From: Acidobacteriaceae bacterium
GTDB taxonomy: Bacteria > Acidobacteriota > Terriglobia > Terriglobales > Acidobacteriaceae
Assembly: GCA_031296355.1 (NCBI GenBank)
Contig: JARLFX010000228.1
Location: 20,375-84,374 of the forward strand
Length of the DNA: 64,000 nt
Direction: 5' to 3'
The position numbers and the translations under genes were made by a program. This document shows, piece after piece, positions 1-8,350 of the stretch. Position 1 is the first letter of the stretch. Every line of letters begins with the position of its first letter. The notes below the pieces were generated by a model that was not told the DNA's origin, ran no database searches, and saw only the letters and a list, made by a program, of their open reading frames with translations.

Positions 1-2
1 CA

Positions 3-56
3 GCCACACTGTTTGACGGCATCGTGGTGCAGCCCAGGATGGTTGAGTCGAAGTAG
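3..56 (+). CDS. C-terminal end of an upstream gene (partial)
   Basis: An open frame enters from the left edge and ends at TAG 54-56, giving ATLFDGIVVQPRMVESK. Its composition is compatible with coding sequence and it lies 27 bp before the next start, but 17 residues are too few to identify a family. It could also be chance open frame. Confidence 0.35.
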   Translation, partial: ATLFDGIVVQPRMVESK

Positions 57-83
57 AAATCAACGGACCTACACGGAGGGTTC

Positions 84-788
84 ATGAGCGAATATGTGCA
101 ACTGAAAGCTGAAGACGGCAATCAGCTCAGCGCGTATGTGGCGCGGCCTGCGGTGGCGCCTGTGGCGGCGTTGGTTATTGTGCAAGAGATCTATGGCATA
201 AATGCACACATCCGCAGCGTAGCAGACGGCTATGCAACTGCAGGATTCCTTGCAATTGCTCCGGCTTTATTTGACCGTATTGAGCATAAACCGGCCCCGG
301 GCGTGGAGCTCGACTATTCAGGCGAAGGCGCAAAGAAGGCGACTGAATTCTACGGAAAGCTGAATGTTGATCTGGCGCTGCTGGATATTGCAGCAGCATT
401 CAAGTGGGCGCAGCAGAGTGTGGCTCACATCGGCGTAGTGGGTTTCTGCTATGGCGGGCTGATGGCGTGGCTCTCTGCAACACGGCTGAAGAACCTTGGG
501 CTGGAGCCGAGCGCGGCGGTAGGATACTACGCGGGCGGCATCGGAAAGTTTGCCCAGGAGAAGCCGACTTGTCCCGTAATGCTGCACTTCGGCGAGAAGG
601 ACGACCACATTGGCGCGGATCAGCGCGAGGCTGTGGCGAAGGCGCATCCAGACGTGATTATCTACACGTATCCGGAGGCGGGACACGCATTCAACCGGGA
701 TGTGGACCCGACTAAATACAACGCGGCGGCGGCGAAGCTGGCGCTGGAGCGGTCACTGGCATTTTTGAAGAAGAATGTAGCTAGTTAG
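84..788 (+). CDS. Dienelactone hydrolase family protein
   Basis: A 234-residue alpha/beta hydrolase of the DLH family, which hydrolyses dienelactones or related esters in the cytoplasm; the substrate here is unknown. The fold signature is complete: Cys122 in the nucleophile elbow GFCYGG, Asp173/174 in EKDDHIGAD and His201 in GHAFN form the expected Cys-Asp-His triad, and QEIYG near residue 35 carries the glutamate typical of the family. Length matches bacterial DLH (about 230-240). The start is supported by GGAGGG at 75-80. It is a single gene upstream of dnaE, with no aromatic-degradation genes beside it, so a role in chlorocatechol breakdown cannot be claimed. Confidence 0.9.
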   Translation: MSEYVQLKAEDGNQLSAYVARPAVAPVAALVIVQEIYGINAHIRSVADGYATAGFLAIAPALFDRIEHKPAPGVELDYSGEGAKKATEFYGKLNVDLALLDIAAAFKWAQQSVAHIGVVGFCYGGLMAWLSATRLKNLGLEPSAAVGYYAGGIGKFAQEKPTCPVMLHFGEKDDHIGADQREAVAKAHPDVIIYTYPEAGHAFNRDVDPTKYNAAAAKLALERSLAFLKKNVAS

Positions 789-873
789 GTTCCTGGTATC
801 CGGGCAAGCCGGGTTTTCCTCAGCATTCTGCTCCTGACCGGCGGGCGGATGCTTTACGGCGTTAAAATGGGGT

Positions 874-3800
874 ATGGCCGTCCCCGAGTTTACCCACCTT
901 CATCTGCATACCGATTATTCACTGCTGGATGGCGCTTGCGATATCGACAAGCTGATGAAGCACGTGAAGAAGATGGAGCAGACCGCCGTGGCGATGACGG
1001 ACCATGGAAATATTCATGGAGCTGTCCACTTCTTTGACTCGGCGAAGAAGAACGGCATCAAGCCGATCCTGGGCTGCGAACTCTATATCTGCAAGGCGGA
1101 GGACCACCGCACGCCGGGTGCAGGTACTGACGACAAGTACAATCACATGCTGGTGTTGGCAGAGAATGAGGCCGGATACCGCAATCTAGTGCGCTTGACC
1201 AGCGAGGCCGCCTTGCATGGTTTCTATCGCAAGCCGCGCGTGAGCAAGAAGTTTCTTGCGGAGCATGCGGAGGGATTGATCGGATTTTCCGGATGTCTGG
1301 CTGGGGAACTTTCGCAGCACCTGATGGCCGAGGAGTATGAGAAGGCCAAGGCGACGGCAGGGATGTATCAGGACATCTTCGGGAAGGACAATTTCTTTCT
1401 CGAAGTGCAGGACCATCATCTTGCGCCGGACGCAAAGGTGTCGAAGGCGATGTTCCAGCTGGAGAAGGACCTGGGCATTCCGCTGATCGCGACCAACGAC
1501 AGCCACTATGTCTCCGATCAGGACAGCCGGGCGCATGAGATTCTGCTGTGCGTGCAGACCGGCGGATCCATGAACGATCCCAAGCGGTTCAAGTTTGATA
1601 CGCAGGAGTTCTATGTAAAGTCTGCCGAGCAGATGGCGCAGCTGTTTCCGCAAAACCCTGAAGTGCTGACGCGGACCATGCAGTTTGCCGAGCGCTGTAA
1701 TCTGACGATGCACAAGGTGGAGAATTCCTTCCCGAAGTTCGATGTGCCGGAAGGCGACACCATTGACAGCTATTTCGAAAAGGTGTGCCGCGAAGGCTAT
1801 CGCATGCGCATGGATACGGCGGTGCGGCATCTGCAGGAGAAGGGTTTACTGCGGAGCACGATCTCGGACTACGAGGCGCGGCTACAACGCGAGATTGATT
1901 GCATTAAGCAGATGAAGTTTCCGGGATACTTCCTGATCGTGTGGGACTTTATCCGCTACGCGAAGGAGAAAGACATTCCGGTGGGTCCGGGACGTGGCTC
2001 AGCGGCTGGGTCGCTGGTGGCTTACGTGATGGGGATTACCGACATCGATCCCTTGCAGAATAATCTTCTCTTTGAGCGCTTCCTGAACCCCGAGCGTGTG
2101 TCCATGCCTGATATCGATATCGACTTCTGCATGAATCGCCGCGGCGAAGTGATCGAATATGTGCAGGAGAAGTATGGGCGCGAGCAGGTTGCGCAGATCA
2201 TCACGTTCAACACGATGGCGGCAAAAGCGGCTATCAAGGACGTAGGCCGTGCGCTGGACATGCCGTATGGCGAAGTGGACCGCATTGCGAAGATGGTGCC
2301 GGCGACGATTGGTATCACACTGGAGCAGGCGCTGAAGGACTCGCCGCCGATGGCGCAGGCATACGAGAGCGACGCGCGGGTGCGCGAGGTGATCGACACG
2401 GCAATGCGCCTGGAAGGATTGGTGCGAGGCGCAGGCGTGCATGCAGCGGGCGTGGTGATTGCACCGGCACCGCTCACGGAGCTGGTGCCCGTGACGCGCA
2501 ACAAGAACGAAGAAATCGTTACAGCGTACGACATGAAGGCCATTGAAAAGATGGGCCTGTTGAAGATGGACTTCCTCGGCCTGACGACACTGACGGTGAT
2601 TGATGATGCGCTGAAGATGATCAAGATGAATCGCGGGGAGACGGTAGACCTTGCAACGATTCCGCTGGATGATCCCGAGACGTACGAGAAGGTGTTTCAT
2701 CGCGCGCTGACGTCTGGCGTGTTCCAGTTTGAATCCGGCGGCATGCGCGATGTGCTGCGGCGCTATAAGCCGACGAACGTGGAAGACTTGACGGCACTGA
2801 ATGCGCTCTACCGGCCTGGTCCAATTCAGGGCGGCATGATCGATGACTTCATCGAGCGCAAGTGGGGACGGCGGCCGGTGGAGTATATGTTCCCGGAGCT
2901 GGAGCCGCTGCTGAAGGAGACGCTCGGCGTCATTGTGTATCAAGAGCAGGTGATGCAGATCTCGAGCGTGATCGCTGGATACTCGCTCGGCGGCGCCGAT
3001 CTGCTGCGCCGCGCGATGGGTAAGAAAAATGCCGAGGAGATGGCGAAGCAGCGCGTCTTGTTTATGGCGGGCGCGGCAGAGCTGAAGTTCAACAAGGACA
3101 GGGCCGGGCAGCTATTTGATTTGATGGAGCAGTTCGCTGGATACGGTTTCAACAAGTCGCACTCGGCTGCATATGCGCTGCTGGCGTACCATACGGCGTA
3201 CCTGAAGACGCACTATCCGACGGAGTTCATGGCAGCTCTGCTGACCAGCGAAACCTCAAAGCCTGAGAATGTAGTGAAGTACATCCAGGAGTGCCGCGAG
3301 ATGGAGATAGCTGTAGAGCCGCCGGATGTGCAGCTATCTGCCGCTACGTTTACGCCCGTCGGCAATGTGATTCGCTTTGGGCTGACGGCGATCAAGAACG
3401 TGGGCAGCAACGCAATCGAATCTATCCTCACGGCGCGTAATAAGCTACAGGCAGAGGGGAAGCAGGGCTTCAGCAGCTTCTGGGAGTTCTGCGAACTGGT
3501 GGATCTGCGGCTGCTGAATAAGCGTGTGCTTGAATCGCTCATCAAGTCCGGCGCGATGGATTGCTTTGGCGGACGCGCCTCCGTAACGGCTGCGCTGGAT
3601 AAGGGGATTGAGCAGGCGCAAAAGGCGCAACGGGATGCGGAGAGCGGCCAGAATGGCCTATTCGGCATCTTTGACGATGCTCCAGTGGCTGGTGGAGGCA
3701 AGGCTGACCCGTTGCCAAAGGTGGCGGAGTGGGAGGAGCACACACGTCTGCAGAACGAGAAGGACGTGCTGGGTTTCTTCGTTTCCGGTCATCCGATGGA

Positions 3801-4407
3801 CAAGTATCGCGAAAAGCTGCGCAACATGAAGGTTGTAACCACGGCGGCGGCGTTGGAGATGAAGCCGGAGCCGCAGACGTTTCGCCGCGGGCAGGAGCCG
3901 CAGAACGAAATCAGTATTGCAGGCGTCATTACAGGTCTGAAGGTGGCGAAGTCAAAGCGTTCGGGCGAGTTGTACGCGCAGGCTGCACTGGAAGACACGC
4001 TGGGTAAGATCGAGCTGATCGCGTTTCCGCAGAGTTACGAGAAGCTGGCTGAAAAGCTGAAGATTGATGTGCCGGTGGTGATCCGTGGCTCGCTGCGCGG
4101 GGAGGAAGATTCAGCTCCGAAGCTGGCGATCTCGAGCATTCAGGCGTTGGAAGACGTGAAAATTAAGTTGCCGGAAGCGCTGCGCATCAAGGTGCCGCTG
4201 CATAGCGAAGACACTGCGTTGATGGAGAAGCTGCTGGCGCTGTTTACGGCAACGCCGGGGCCGGCGAAGATGCTTCTGGATCTGGAGGAACCGGATGAAT
4301 TCTGCGCCGTTCTGGAACCACAGGGGATCACGGTAACAGCGGATAGACTGTTCATCGACCGGGTAGAGGAACTGGTAGGCCGCGGAGCCGTGCGGATCAT
4401 CGAATAG
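874..4407 (+). CDS. dnaE: DNA polymerase III alpha subunit
   Basis: The 1177-residue replicative polymerase catalytic subunit. An N-terminal PHP domain starts at HLHTDYSLLDGACDIDKL, with further metal-site-like motifs (TDHGNIHG, ATNDSHY). The palm carries GPGRGSAAGSLVAY and the acidic motif PDIDIDF at residues 412-418, which holds catalytic aspartates. The fingers contain YRPGPIQGG and a conserved YQEQVMQ...DLLRRAMGKK block. A helix-hairpin-helix region and a C-terminal OB fold (about residues 1010-1090, SIAGVITGLKVAKSKRSG) follow. Length is typical of DnaE1 (about 1160). Start ATG 874 gives MAVPEFTHLHLHTDYS, the normal DnaE N-terminus. The next gene, accA, starts 57 bp later; dnaE-accA adjacency is common in bacteria. 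Confidence 0.98.
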   Translation: MAVPEFTHLHLHTDYSLLDGACDIDKLMKHVKKMEQTAVAMTDHGNIHGAVHFFDSAKKNGIKPILGCELYICKAEDHRTPGAGTDDKYNHMLVLAENEAGYRNLVRLTSEAALHGFYRKPRVSKKFLAEHAEGLIGFSGCLAGELSQHLMAEEYEKAKATAGMYQDIFGKDNFFLEVQDHHLAPDAKVSKAMFQLEKDLGIPLIATNDSHYVSDQDSRAHEILLCVQTGGSMNDPKRFKFDTQEFYVKSAEQMAQLFPQNPEVLTRTMQFAERCNLTMHKVENSFPKFDVPEGDTIDSYFEKVCREGYRMRMDTAVRHLQEKGLLRSTISDYEARLQREIDCIKQMKFPGYFLIVWDFIRYAKEKDIPVGPGRGSAAGSLVAYVMGITDIDPLQNNLLFERFLNPERVSMPDIDIDFCMNRRGEVIEYVQEKYGREQVAQIITFNTMAAKAAIKDVGRALDMPYGEVDRIAKMVPATIGITLEQALKDSPPMAQAYESDARVREVIDTAMRLEGLVRGAGVHAAGVVIAPAPLTELVPVTRNKNEEIVTAYDMKAIEKMGLLKMDFLGLTTLTVIDDALKMIKMNRGETVDLATIPLDDPETYEKVFHRALTSGVFQFESGGMRDVLRRYKPTNVEDLTALNALYRPGPIQGGMIDDFIERKWGRRPVEYMFPELEPLLKETLGVIVYQEQVMQISSVIAGYSLGGADLLRRAMGKKNAEEMAKQRVLFMAGAAELKFNKDRAGQLFDLMEQFAGYGFNKSHSAAYALLAYHTAYLKTHYPTEFMAALLTSETSKPENVVKYIQECREMEIAVEPPDVQLSAATFTPVGNVIRFGLTAIKNVGSNAIESILTARNKLQAEGKQGFSSFWEFCELVDLRLLNKRVLESLIKSGAMDCFGGRASVTAALDKGIEQAQKAQRDAESGQNGLFGIFDDAPVAGGGKADPLPKVAEWEEHTRLQNEKDVLGFFVSGHPMDKYREKLRNMKVVTTAAALEMKPEPQTFRRGQEPQNEISIAGVITGLKVAKSKRSGELYAQAALEDTLGKIELIAFPQSYEKLAEKLKIDVPVVIRGSLRGEEDSAPKLAISSIQALEDVKIKLPEALRIKVPLHSEDTALMEKLLALFTATPGPAKMLLDLEEPDEFCAVLEPQGITVTADRLFIDRVEELVGRGAVRIIE

Positions 4408-4464
4408 CATATTGCGATATATTGAGCGGATTTCGCTACAATAGAGCGTGCAGGCAGGGCAAAG

Positions 4465-5328
4465 ATGGCAGACCACGAAGTGACCCCAGTAGAATCCGTG
4501 CAGGCAGCAGATCCTGCTCCTCCGCCACCGGCAGCATGGATCAAGACGGAGATGGCACGGCATCCGCAGCGGCCTTACCCCATGGACTTCATCGAGCATC
4601 TGTTCACCGATTTCAGCGAGATACATGGCGACCGCGCCTTCGGAGACGATCCTGCGATGGTTTGCGGTATGGCGCGCTTTCTCGGCGAAGAAGTGTTGGT
4701 CATCGGAAATCTAAAGGGAAGAACGACCAAGGAAAAGGTGCAGCGCAAGTTTGGCATGCCTGATCCGGAAGGTTATCGCAAGGCGCTTCGCTGCATGAAG
4801 ATTGCGGAGAAATTTTCGCGTCCCATCTTTACCTTTGTAGACCTCGCCGGGGCAAATCCTGGTCTGGGTGCGGAAGAGCGCGGCCAGGGTGAGGCCATTG
4901 CGCGTAATCTGCGTGAGATGTCGCGACTGCGCGTACCGACGATTGCCACAATTACTGGTGAAGGTGGCTCGGGTGGCGCACTGGCGCTCTCCGTGGCCGA
5001 TCGCGTGCTGATGCTTGAAAATGCTATCTATTCCGTGATCTCGCCGGAGGGTTGTGCATCCATCATGTGGAAGGATGCAGCGAAGCGGCAGCAGGCAGCG
5101 GCGGCCATGCGGATTACCGCGGCAGACGTGAAGGAACTGGGCTGCATCGACGATATTATTCCTGAGCCTGAGGGCGGCACACAGGCCGACGCGATTGCGG
5201 CAATGAATATCGTAGGAAAGCGGCTATCGCACCATCTGGCCGAACTGAAGGCTATGCCTTTGGAGGCAATGCTGGAAGCGCGCTATAACAAATTCCGCAA
5301 CATGGCACAGTTTTATACCACGGCATAG
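4465..5328 (+). CDS. accA: Acetyl-CoA carboxylase carboxyltransferase subunit alpha
   Basis: A 287-residue alpha subunit of acetyl-CoA carboxylase carboxyltransferase. With AccD it moves the carboxyl group from carboxybiotin to acetyl-CoA, giving malonyl-CoA for fatty-acid synthesis. Recognisable blocks are HPQRPYPMDFIEHLFTDF, the HGDRAFGDD segment, GRTTKEKV...FGMPDPEGYRKA, the oxyanion-hole region TITGEGGSGGALALSVAD and ISPEGCASIMWKDA. It is shorter at the N-terminus than the E. coli protein (about 319) because the leading helical extension is replaced by a short Pro/Ala-rich stretch. No accD is present in the window. The following protease gene begins 12 bp downstream and is probably cotranscribed. 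Confidence 0.97.
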   Translation: MADHEVTPVESVQAADPAPPPPAAWIKTEMARHPQRPYPMDFIEHLFTDFSEIHGDRAFGDDPAMVCGMARFLGEEVLVIGNLKGRTTKEKVQRKFGMPDPEGYRKALRCMKIAEKFSRPIFTFVDLAGANPGLGAEERGQGEAIARNLREMSRLRVPTIATITGEGGSGGALALSVADRVLMLENAIYSVISPEGCASIMWKDAAKRQQAAAAMRITAADVKELGCIDDIIPEPEGGTQADAIAAMNIVGKRLSHHLAELKAMPLEAMLEARYNKFRNMAQFYTTA

Positions 5329-5340
5329 AGGGACTTCGCG

Positions 5341-6426
5341 TTGACTGAAACCCCTGCGCCTTTTCAGGCAAATTATCCATCGCAAAAGAAGCCGTTTTCA
5401 GGCCTGCTCAGCGGACCGGGGCGCGCACGTTCGTTGCTCCGCTTCGTGCTAGCCTGTGCTTGGTACGCAGCAGCTATGCGGCTGGCGGCAGTAGCAGGCT
5501 GGTTTACGCGCGGCGATTTCGCTACGCTGCTGTACCAGTGCGGATTGGTGATCCTCTTACTGGTTGGGTACAGCCTGATGGGCATGGTACTGGACGGGCA
5601 GGACGAACCCTTCAACGCCATGGGACTGGTGCGCCGGGCCACCACTGCGAAGGAGTTCGGCGTCGGCGCAGCACTAGGTTGGGGACTAGTGCTGGTTGCG
5701 GTTTTGCCCATGGCGCTGACTGAAAGACTGTACGTTGACTTCTGGACGTCGCCGCGAATGTTTTTTCTGTTTGCGCTGAATGTGGGTGTAATTGCTGCTG
5801 GTGCACTAGTGGAAGAGCTGGTCTTCCGGGGCTATCCATTCCAGCGGCTGATTGAGGCGACAGGCCCGACTAAAGCGACCATACTGATGGCGATATTTTT
5901 CGGCCTTGTGCACATGGGCAATACCGACGCCTCACTGACGAGCGTATTGGTCACAATGCTGGCAGGCGTATTACTCTCCATCGCTTACCTGCGGACACAT
6001 GCGCTTTGGCTGCCCTGGGGATTGCATGCGGCGTGGAACCTGAGCATGGGGGGATTCTTCGGCCTGCCGGTAAGCGGGAATACCGACTTTGCCACCATAG
6101 TGCAAACCAACGCGGTGGGGCCACGCTGGCTGACCGGCGGCGTCTATGGGCCAGAGGCGGCATTGCCGACCTTCCTGGTATTGATCGTGGGTATCGGGGT
6201 GCTGATGCGGGTGACACGCGATTACGCATGGGAGTACACGCATAAGCCGATCGTGCCAGCAGGGTATCCGATGGACGTTGCGCCGCCTAAAGCGCATGTT
6301 GATATGGAGAATAGAGCAGCTGCAACTCCGCAACTCATTCAGATTGCAGCGACTACCCCACAAGAGCCATCGTTACACAGCAAAGACGTATTGCCGGAGC
6401 TACCGGGGGTGAGCCGGGAAGAGTAG
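5341..6426 (+). CDS. CPBP family intramembrane metalloprotease
   Basis: A 361-residue polytopic membrane protein of the CPBP (CAAX protease/bacteriocin-processing, ABI) family. The family motifs are present: EELVFRGYPFQ (EExxxR glutamate pair and arginine), FGLVHMGN and WGLHAAWN, each with a metal-site histidine in a hydrophobic helix. There are about eight hydrophobic segments between residues 25 and 300 and a polar cytoplasmic-looking tail. The start is TTG 5341, 12 bp after accA, with AGGGA upstream; an internal ATG is possible. Family members cleave peptides within membranes, and the substrate is unknown here. No bacteriocin or prenylation genes are nearby. Confidence 0.85.
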   Translation: MTETPAPFQANYPSQKKPFSGLLSGPGRARSLLRFVLACAWYAAAMRLAAVAGWFTRGDFATLLYQCGLVILLLVGYSLMGMVLDGQDEPFNAMGLVRRATTAKEFGVGAALGWGLVLVAVLPMALTERLYVDFWTSPRMFFLFALNVGVIAAGALVEELVFRGYPFQRLIEATGPTKATILMAIFFGLVHMGNTDASLTSVLVTMLAGVLLSIAYLRTHALWLPWGLHAAWNLSMGGFFGLPVSGNTDFATIVQTNAVGPRWLTGGVYGPEAALPTFLVLIVGIGVLMRVTRDYAWEYTHKPIVPAGYPMDVAPPKAHVDMENRAAATPQLIQIAATTPQEPSLHSKDVLPELPGVSREE

Positions 6427-6572
6427 GCGTGGCTGGTGTAGAATAGAGTTTGAGCTGGACCGCAATTCTTCCGTTCGCCTTATCCCGGTGACAACGTATA
6501 GAGCATACGGTCGCAGATTGATGCGGCGCCATAGGCGCGCGGCAATGACTCTAGAAAACCGAGGAGAGATTT

Positions 6573-6752
6573 ATGGCAAAGATCGCCAAGACAGCAGACC
6601 GCAAGAAGGAAATGGACACCACCAAGAGCACGGATTGCCCGAAGTGTTCGAAGCCAACCCGCATTGTGAAGCGTGTGAAGGATCGTGAGCATGGGATTCC
6701 CGGCGGCGTGTACATTTCTTGCTCGGCCTGTGAATTTTACGAGAAGCTGTAA
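6573..6752 (+). CDS. Small zinc-ribbon protein, 59 residues
   Basis: An unlisted short gene starting MAKIAKTADRKKEMDTTKST and ending SCSACEFYEKL. It has two CxxC knuckles (CPKC at 22-25 and CSAC at 50-53) separated by 24 residues, the layout of a small zinc ribbon, and a Lys-rich N-terminus. A strong Shine-Dalgarno (GAGGAGAG, 6561-6568) sits 4-5 nt before ATG, and the gene ends 19 bp before a near-perfect terminator, so it is very probably expressed, perhaps abundantly. Ribbon proteins of this kind bind RNA, DNA or protein partners; no function is assigned. Confidence 0.75.
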   Translation: MAKIAKTADRKKEMDTTKSTDCPKCSKPTRIVKRVKDREHGIPGGVYISCSACEFYEKL

Positions 6753-6771
6753 AAAGAGAATTCAGTAGAAG

Positions 6772-6801
6772 AAAAAAGGAGACCTTCGGGTCTCCTTTTT
6801 T
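6772..6801. terminator. Bidirectional rho-independent terminator
   Basis: A perfect 13-bp stem (6772-6784 with 6789-6801) is closed by a TTCG tetraloop. The GC core is GGAGACC/GGTCTCC, with an A6 tract on one side and a T6 tract on the other, so it works on both strands. It separates the zinc-ribbon gene (plus) from the convergent glmU (minus). Confidence 0.93.
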
Positions 6802-6833
6802 GTCGCTCTCAGAAATATAGCTGGGAACAGTGT

Positions 6834-8252
6834 TTACGGCTTGGCAGCTTGTTTAGCACGACGTTTGGCCGCCCAGCCATCTTTGGTGACTTGCGGAACA
6901 CGGGTGAGCGCAAGGGCATCTTCCGGCACATCGTGGGTGATGCAGGAGCCTGCGGCGACGTAGGCCCCGTCAGCCAGTGTGAGGGGGGCGACGAGGGTAG
7001 AGTCACTGCCGACGAAGACGCGGTCGCCGATGGTGGTGGTGTGTTTGTTCACGCCGTCGTAGTTGCAAGTGATGACGCCGGCGCCGATGTTTACGCCGCT
7101 GCCTACCACGGCATCGCCGAGGTATGTGAGGTGGTTGGCCTTGGAGCCTTTGCCGAGCTTTACTTTTTTGGTCTCGACGAAGTTGCCGACGTGGGCGTTT
7201 TCGCCGATCTCGCTGAGCGGGCGCAGGTGCGAGTAGGGGCCCAAAACGGCACCGTTGGCCACGGTTGCATGGTCGAGAATGCAGCCGTGGCGGACGAGAA
7301 TGTTGTCGGCAAGGGCAGAATCCTGGATGACTGAGTAAGAGCGTATGCGGCAGTCAGAGCCGATGGTAGTGGCCCCGAGAAGCTGCACGTAGGGCTCGAT
7401 GATGGTGTCTGGACCGACGGTGACGGAGGCGTCAATCACGCAGGTATCGGGTCGGAAGATGGTGACGCCACCGGTCATCAGGCGGTTGGCGGCGGCGGTA
7501 CGCATGGCGGCGTCAAGGTACATCATCTCGGCGATAGTGTTGGCCCCAAGGACTTCATCGACGTTTTCAGCGGCGAGGGCGACGACCTTTTCTCTGGCGG
7601 CGACGAGCAGGGCTGCAACGTCAGTGAGGTAGTACTCGGCGTGCGCGTTTTCTGTGCGGAGATGATCGAGCTGCTGGAAGAGGCTGGCGGTGGTGAAGGC
7701 GTAGATGCCGGAGTTGATCTCGGGCGTGGCGAGCTGCGCTGGCGTGAGAGATTTCTGCTCGACGATGGCGGAAACTTCAGCCGAATCCTTTGACTTGCGA
7801 AGGACGCGGCCGTAGCCGGTGGGGTCCGAGGGCAGCGCGGTGAGGATGGTCATGGCGGCGTGCTCGCGGAGATGAAAGTCGCGGATGGCGGCTATGGTTT
7901 CCGGGCGGATAAGTGGAACGTCGCCGGAGAGAACGAGGAGATTCTTCGGGGGCGTAATGCCGGCGGCGGCAAAGTGCGCCTTAACCTGCTGGATGGCGTG
8001 GCCGGTGCCACGCTGTTCGGGCTGGTCGACGAACTGGACGCCGGTTGAGGCGACGGCGGCGCGCACGGCTTCAGCCTGATGGCCGACGATGACGTAGATG
8101 GAGGCGGGAGGGACGATCTGCGCAGCGGCAGCGATAACGTGCAGCAGCAACGGCTTGCCGCCGATCTCGTGCAGGACCTTGGGACGGCGGGACTTAAGGC
8201 GTGTGCCTTTGCCGGCGGCCATGATTGCGATAGCGAAGTCTGGAGTAGTCAC
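6834..8252 (-). CDS. glmU: Bifunctional GlmU: GlcNAc-1-P uridyltransferase / GlcN-1-P acetyltransferase
   Basis: A 472-residue enzyme making UDP-GlcNAc for peptidoglycan and lipid A. The N-terminal pyrophosphorylase domain has the nucleotide-binding motif AAGKGTRLKSRRPKVLHEIGG (near residues 12-32) and VLSGDVPLI. From about residue 250 a left-handed beta helix of hexapeptide repeats forms the acetyltransferase, with the conserved segments HLRPLSEIGENAHVGNFVE, KLGKGSKANHLTYLGDA and INIGAGVITCNYDGVNKHTT-like sequence. Length fits the family (450-470). It is transcribed away from the fad operon, sharing a 98-bp intergenic region, and ends against the terminator at 6772-6801. Confidence 0.97.
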   Translation of the reverse strand: MTTPDFAIAIMAAGKGTRLKSRRPKVLHEIGGKPLLLHVIAAAAQIVPPASIYVIVGHQAEAVRAAVASTGVQFVDQPEQRGTGHAIQQVKAHFAAAGITPPKNLLVLSGDVPLIRPETIAAIRDFHLREHAAMTILTALPSDPTGYGRVLRKSKDSAEVSAIVEQKSLTPAQLATPEINSGIYAFTTASLFQQLDHLRTENAHAEYYLTDVAALLVAAREKVVALAAENVDEVLGANTIAEMMYLDAAMRTAAANRLMTGGVTIFRPDTCVIDASVTVGPDTIIEPYVQLLGATTIGSDCRIRSYSVIQDSALADNILVRHGCILDHATVANGAVLGPYSHLRPLSEIGENAHVGNFVETKKVKLGKGSKANHLTYLGDAVVGSGVNIGAGVITCNYDGVNKHTTTIGDRVFVGSDSTLVAPLTLADGAYVAAGSCITHDVPEDALALTRVPQVTKDGWAAKRRAKQAAKP

Positions 8253-8284
8253 AAAATAATCTTCTCACGGACGAAAAGAAGTGG

Positions 8285-8314
8285 TTGACAAAATGAATGA
8301 CCATTCAGTACGCT
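8285..8314 (+). promoter_or_regulatory. fad operon promoter with internal palindromic operator
   Basis: TTGACA at 8285-8290 is a perfect -35 box, and TACGCT at 8309-8314 is a weak -10 candidate 18 bp downstream. Between them lies a perfect palindrome with 6-bp arms, TGAATG-AC-CATTCA (8294-8307). This is the size and shape of a TetR-family operator and resembles the TGAATGA...TCATTCA sites of TetR-type FadR regulators in Bacillus. A bound repressor would cover the promoter spacer. The regulator gene is not in the window; repression and release by acyl-CoA are inferences. Confidence 0.65.
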
Positions 8315-8350
8315 GGGCCTGCTGATTCGACCGCCAGGAGCTTTGCCCGC

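Noticed and set aside
8297..8350. Earlier ATG for the HAD/ECH fusion
   Set aside because: It lies inside the -35/operator/-10 region and the added 18 residues are not conserved-looking; ATG 8351 has AGGAG.
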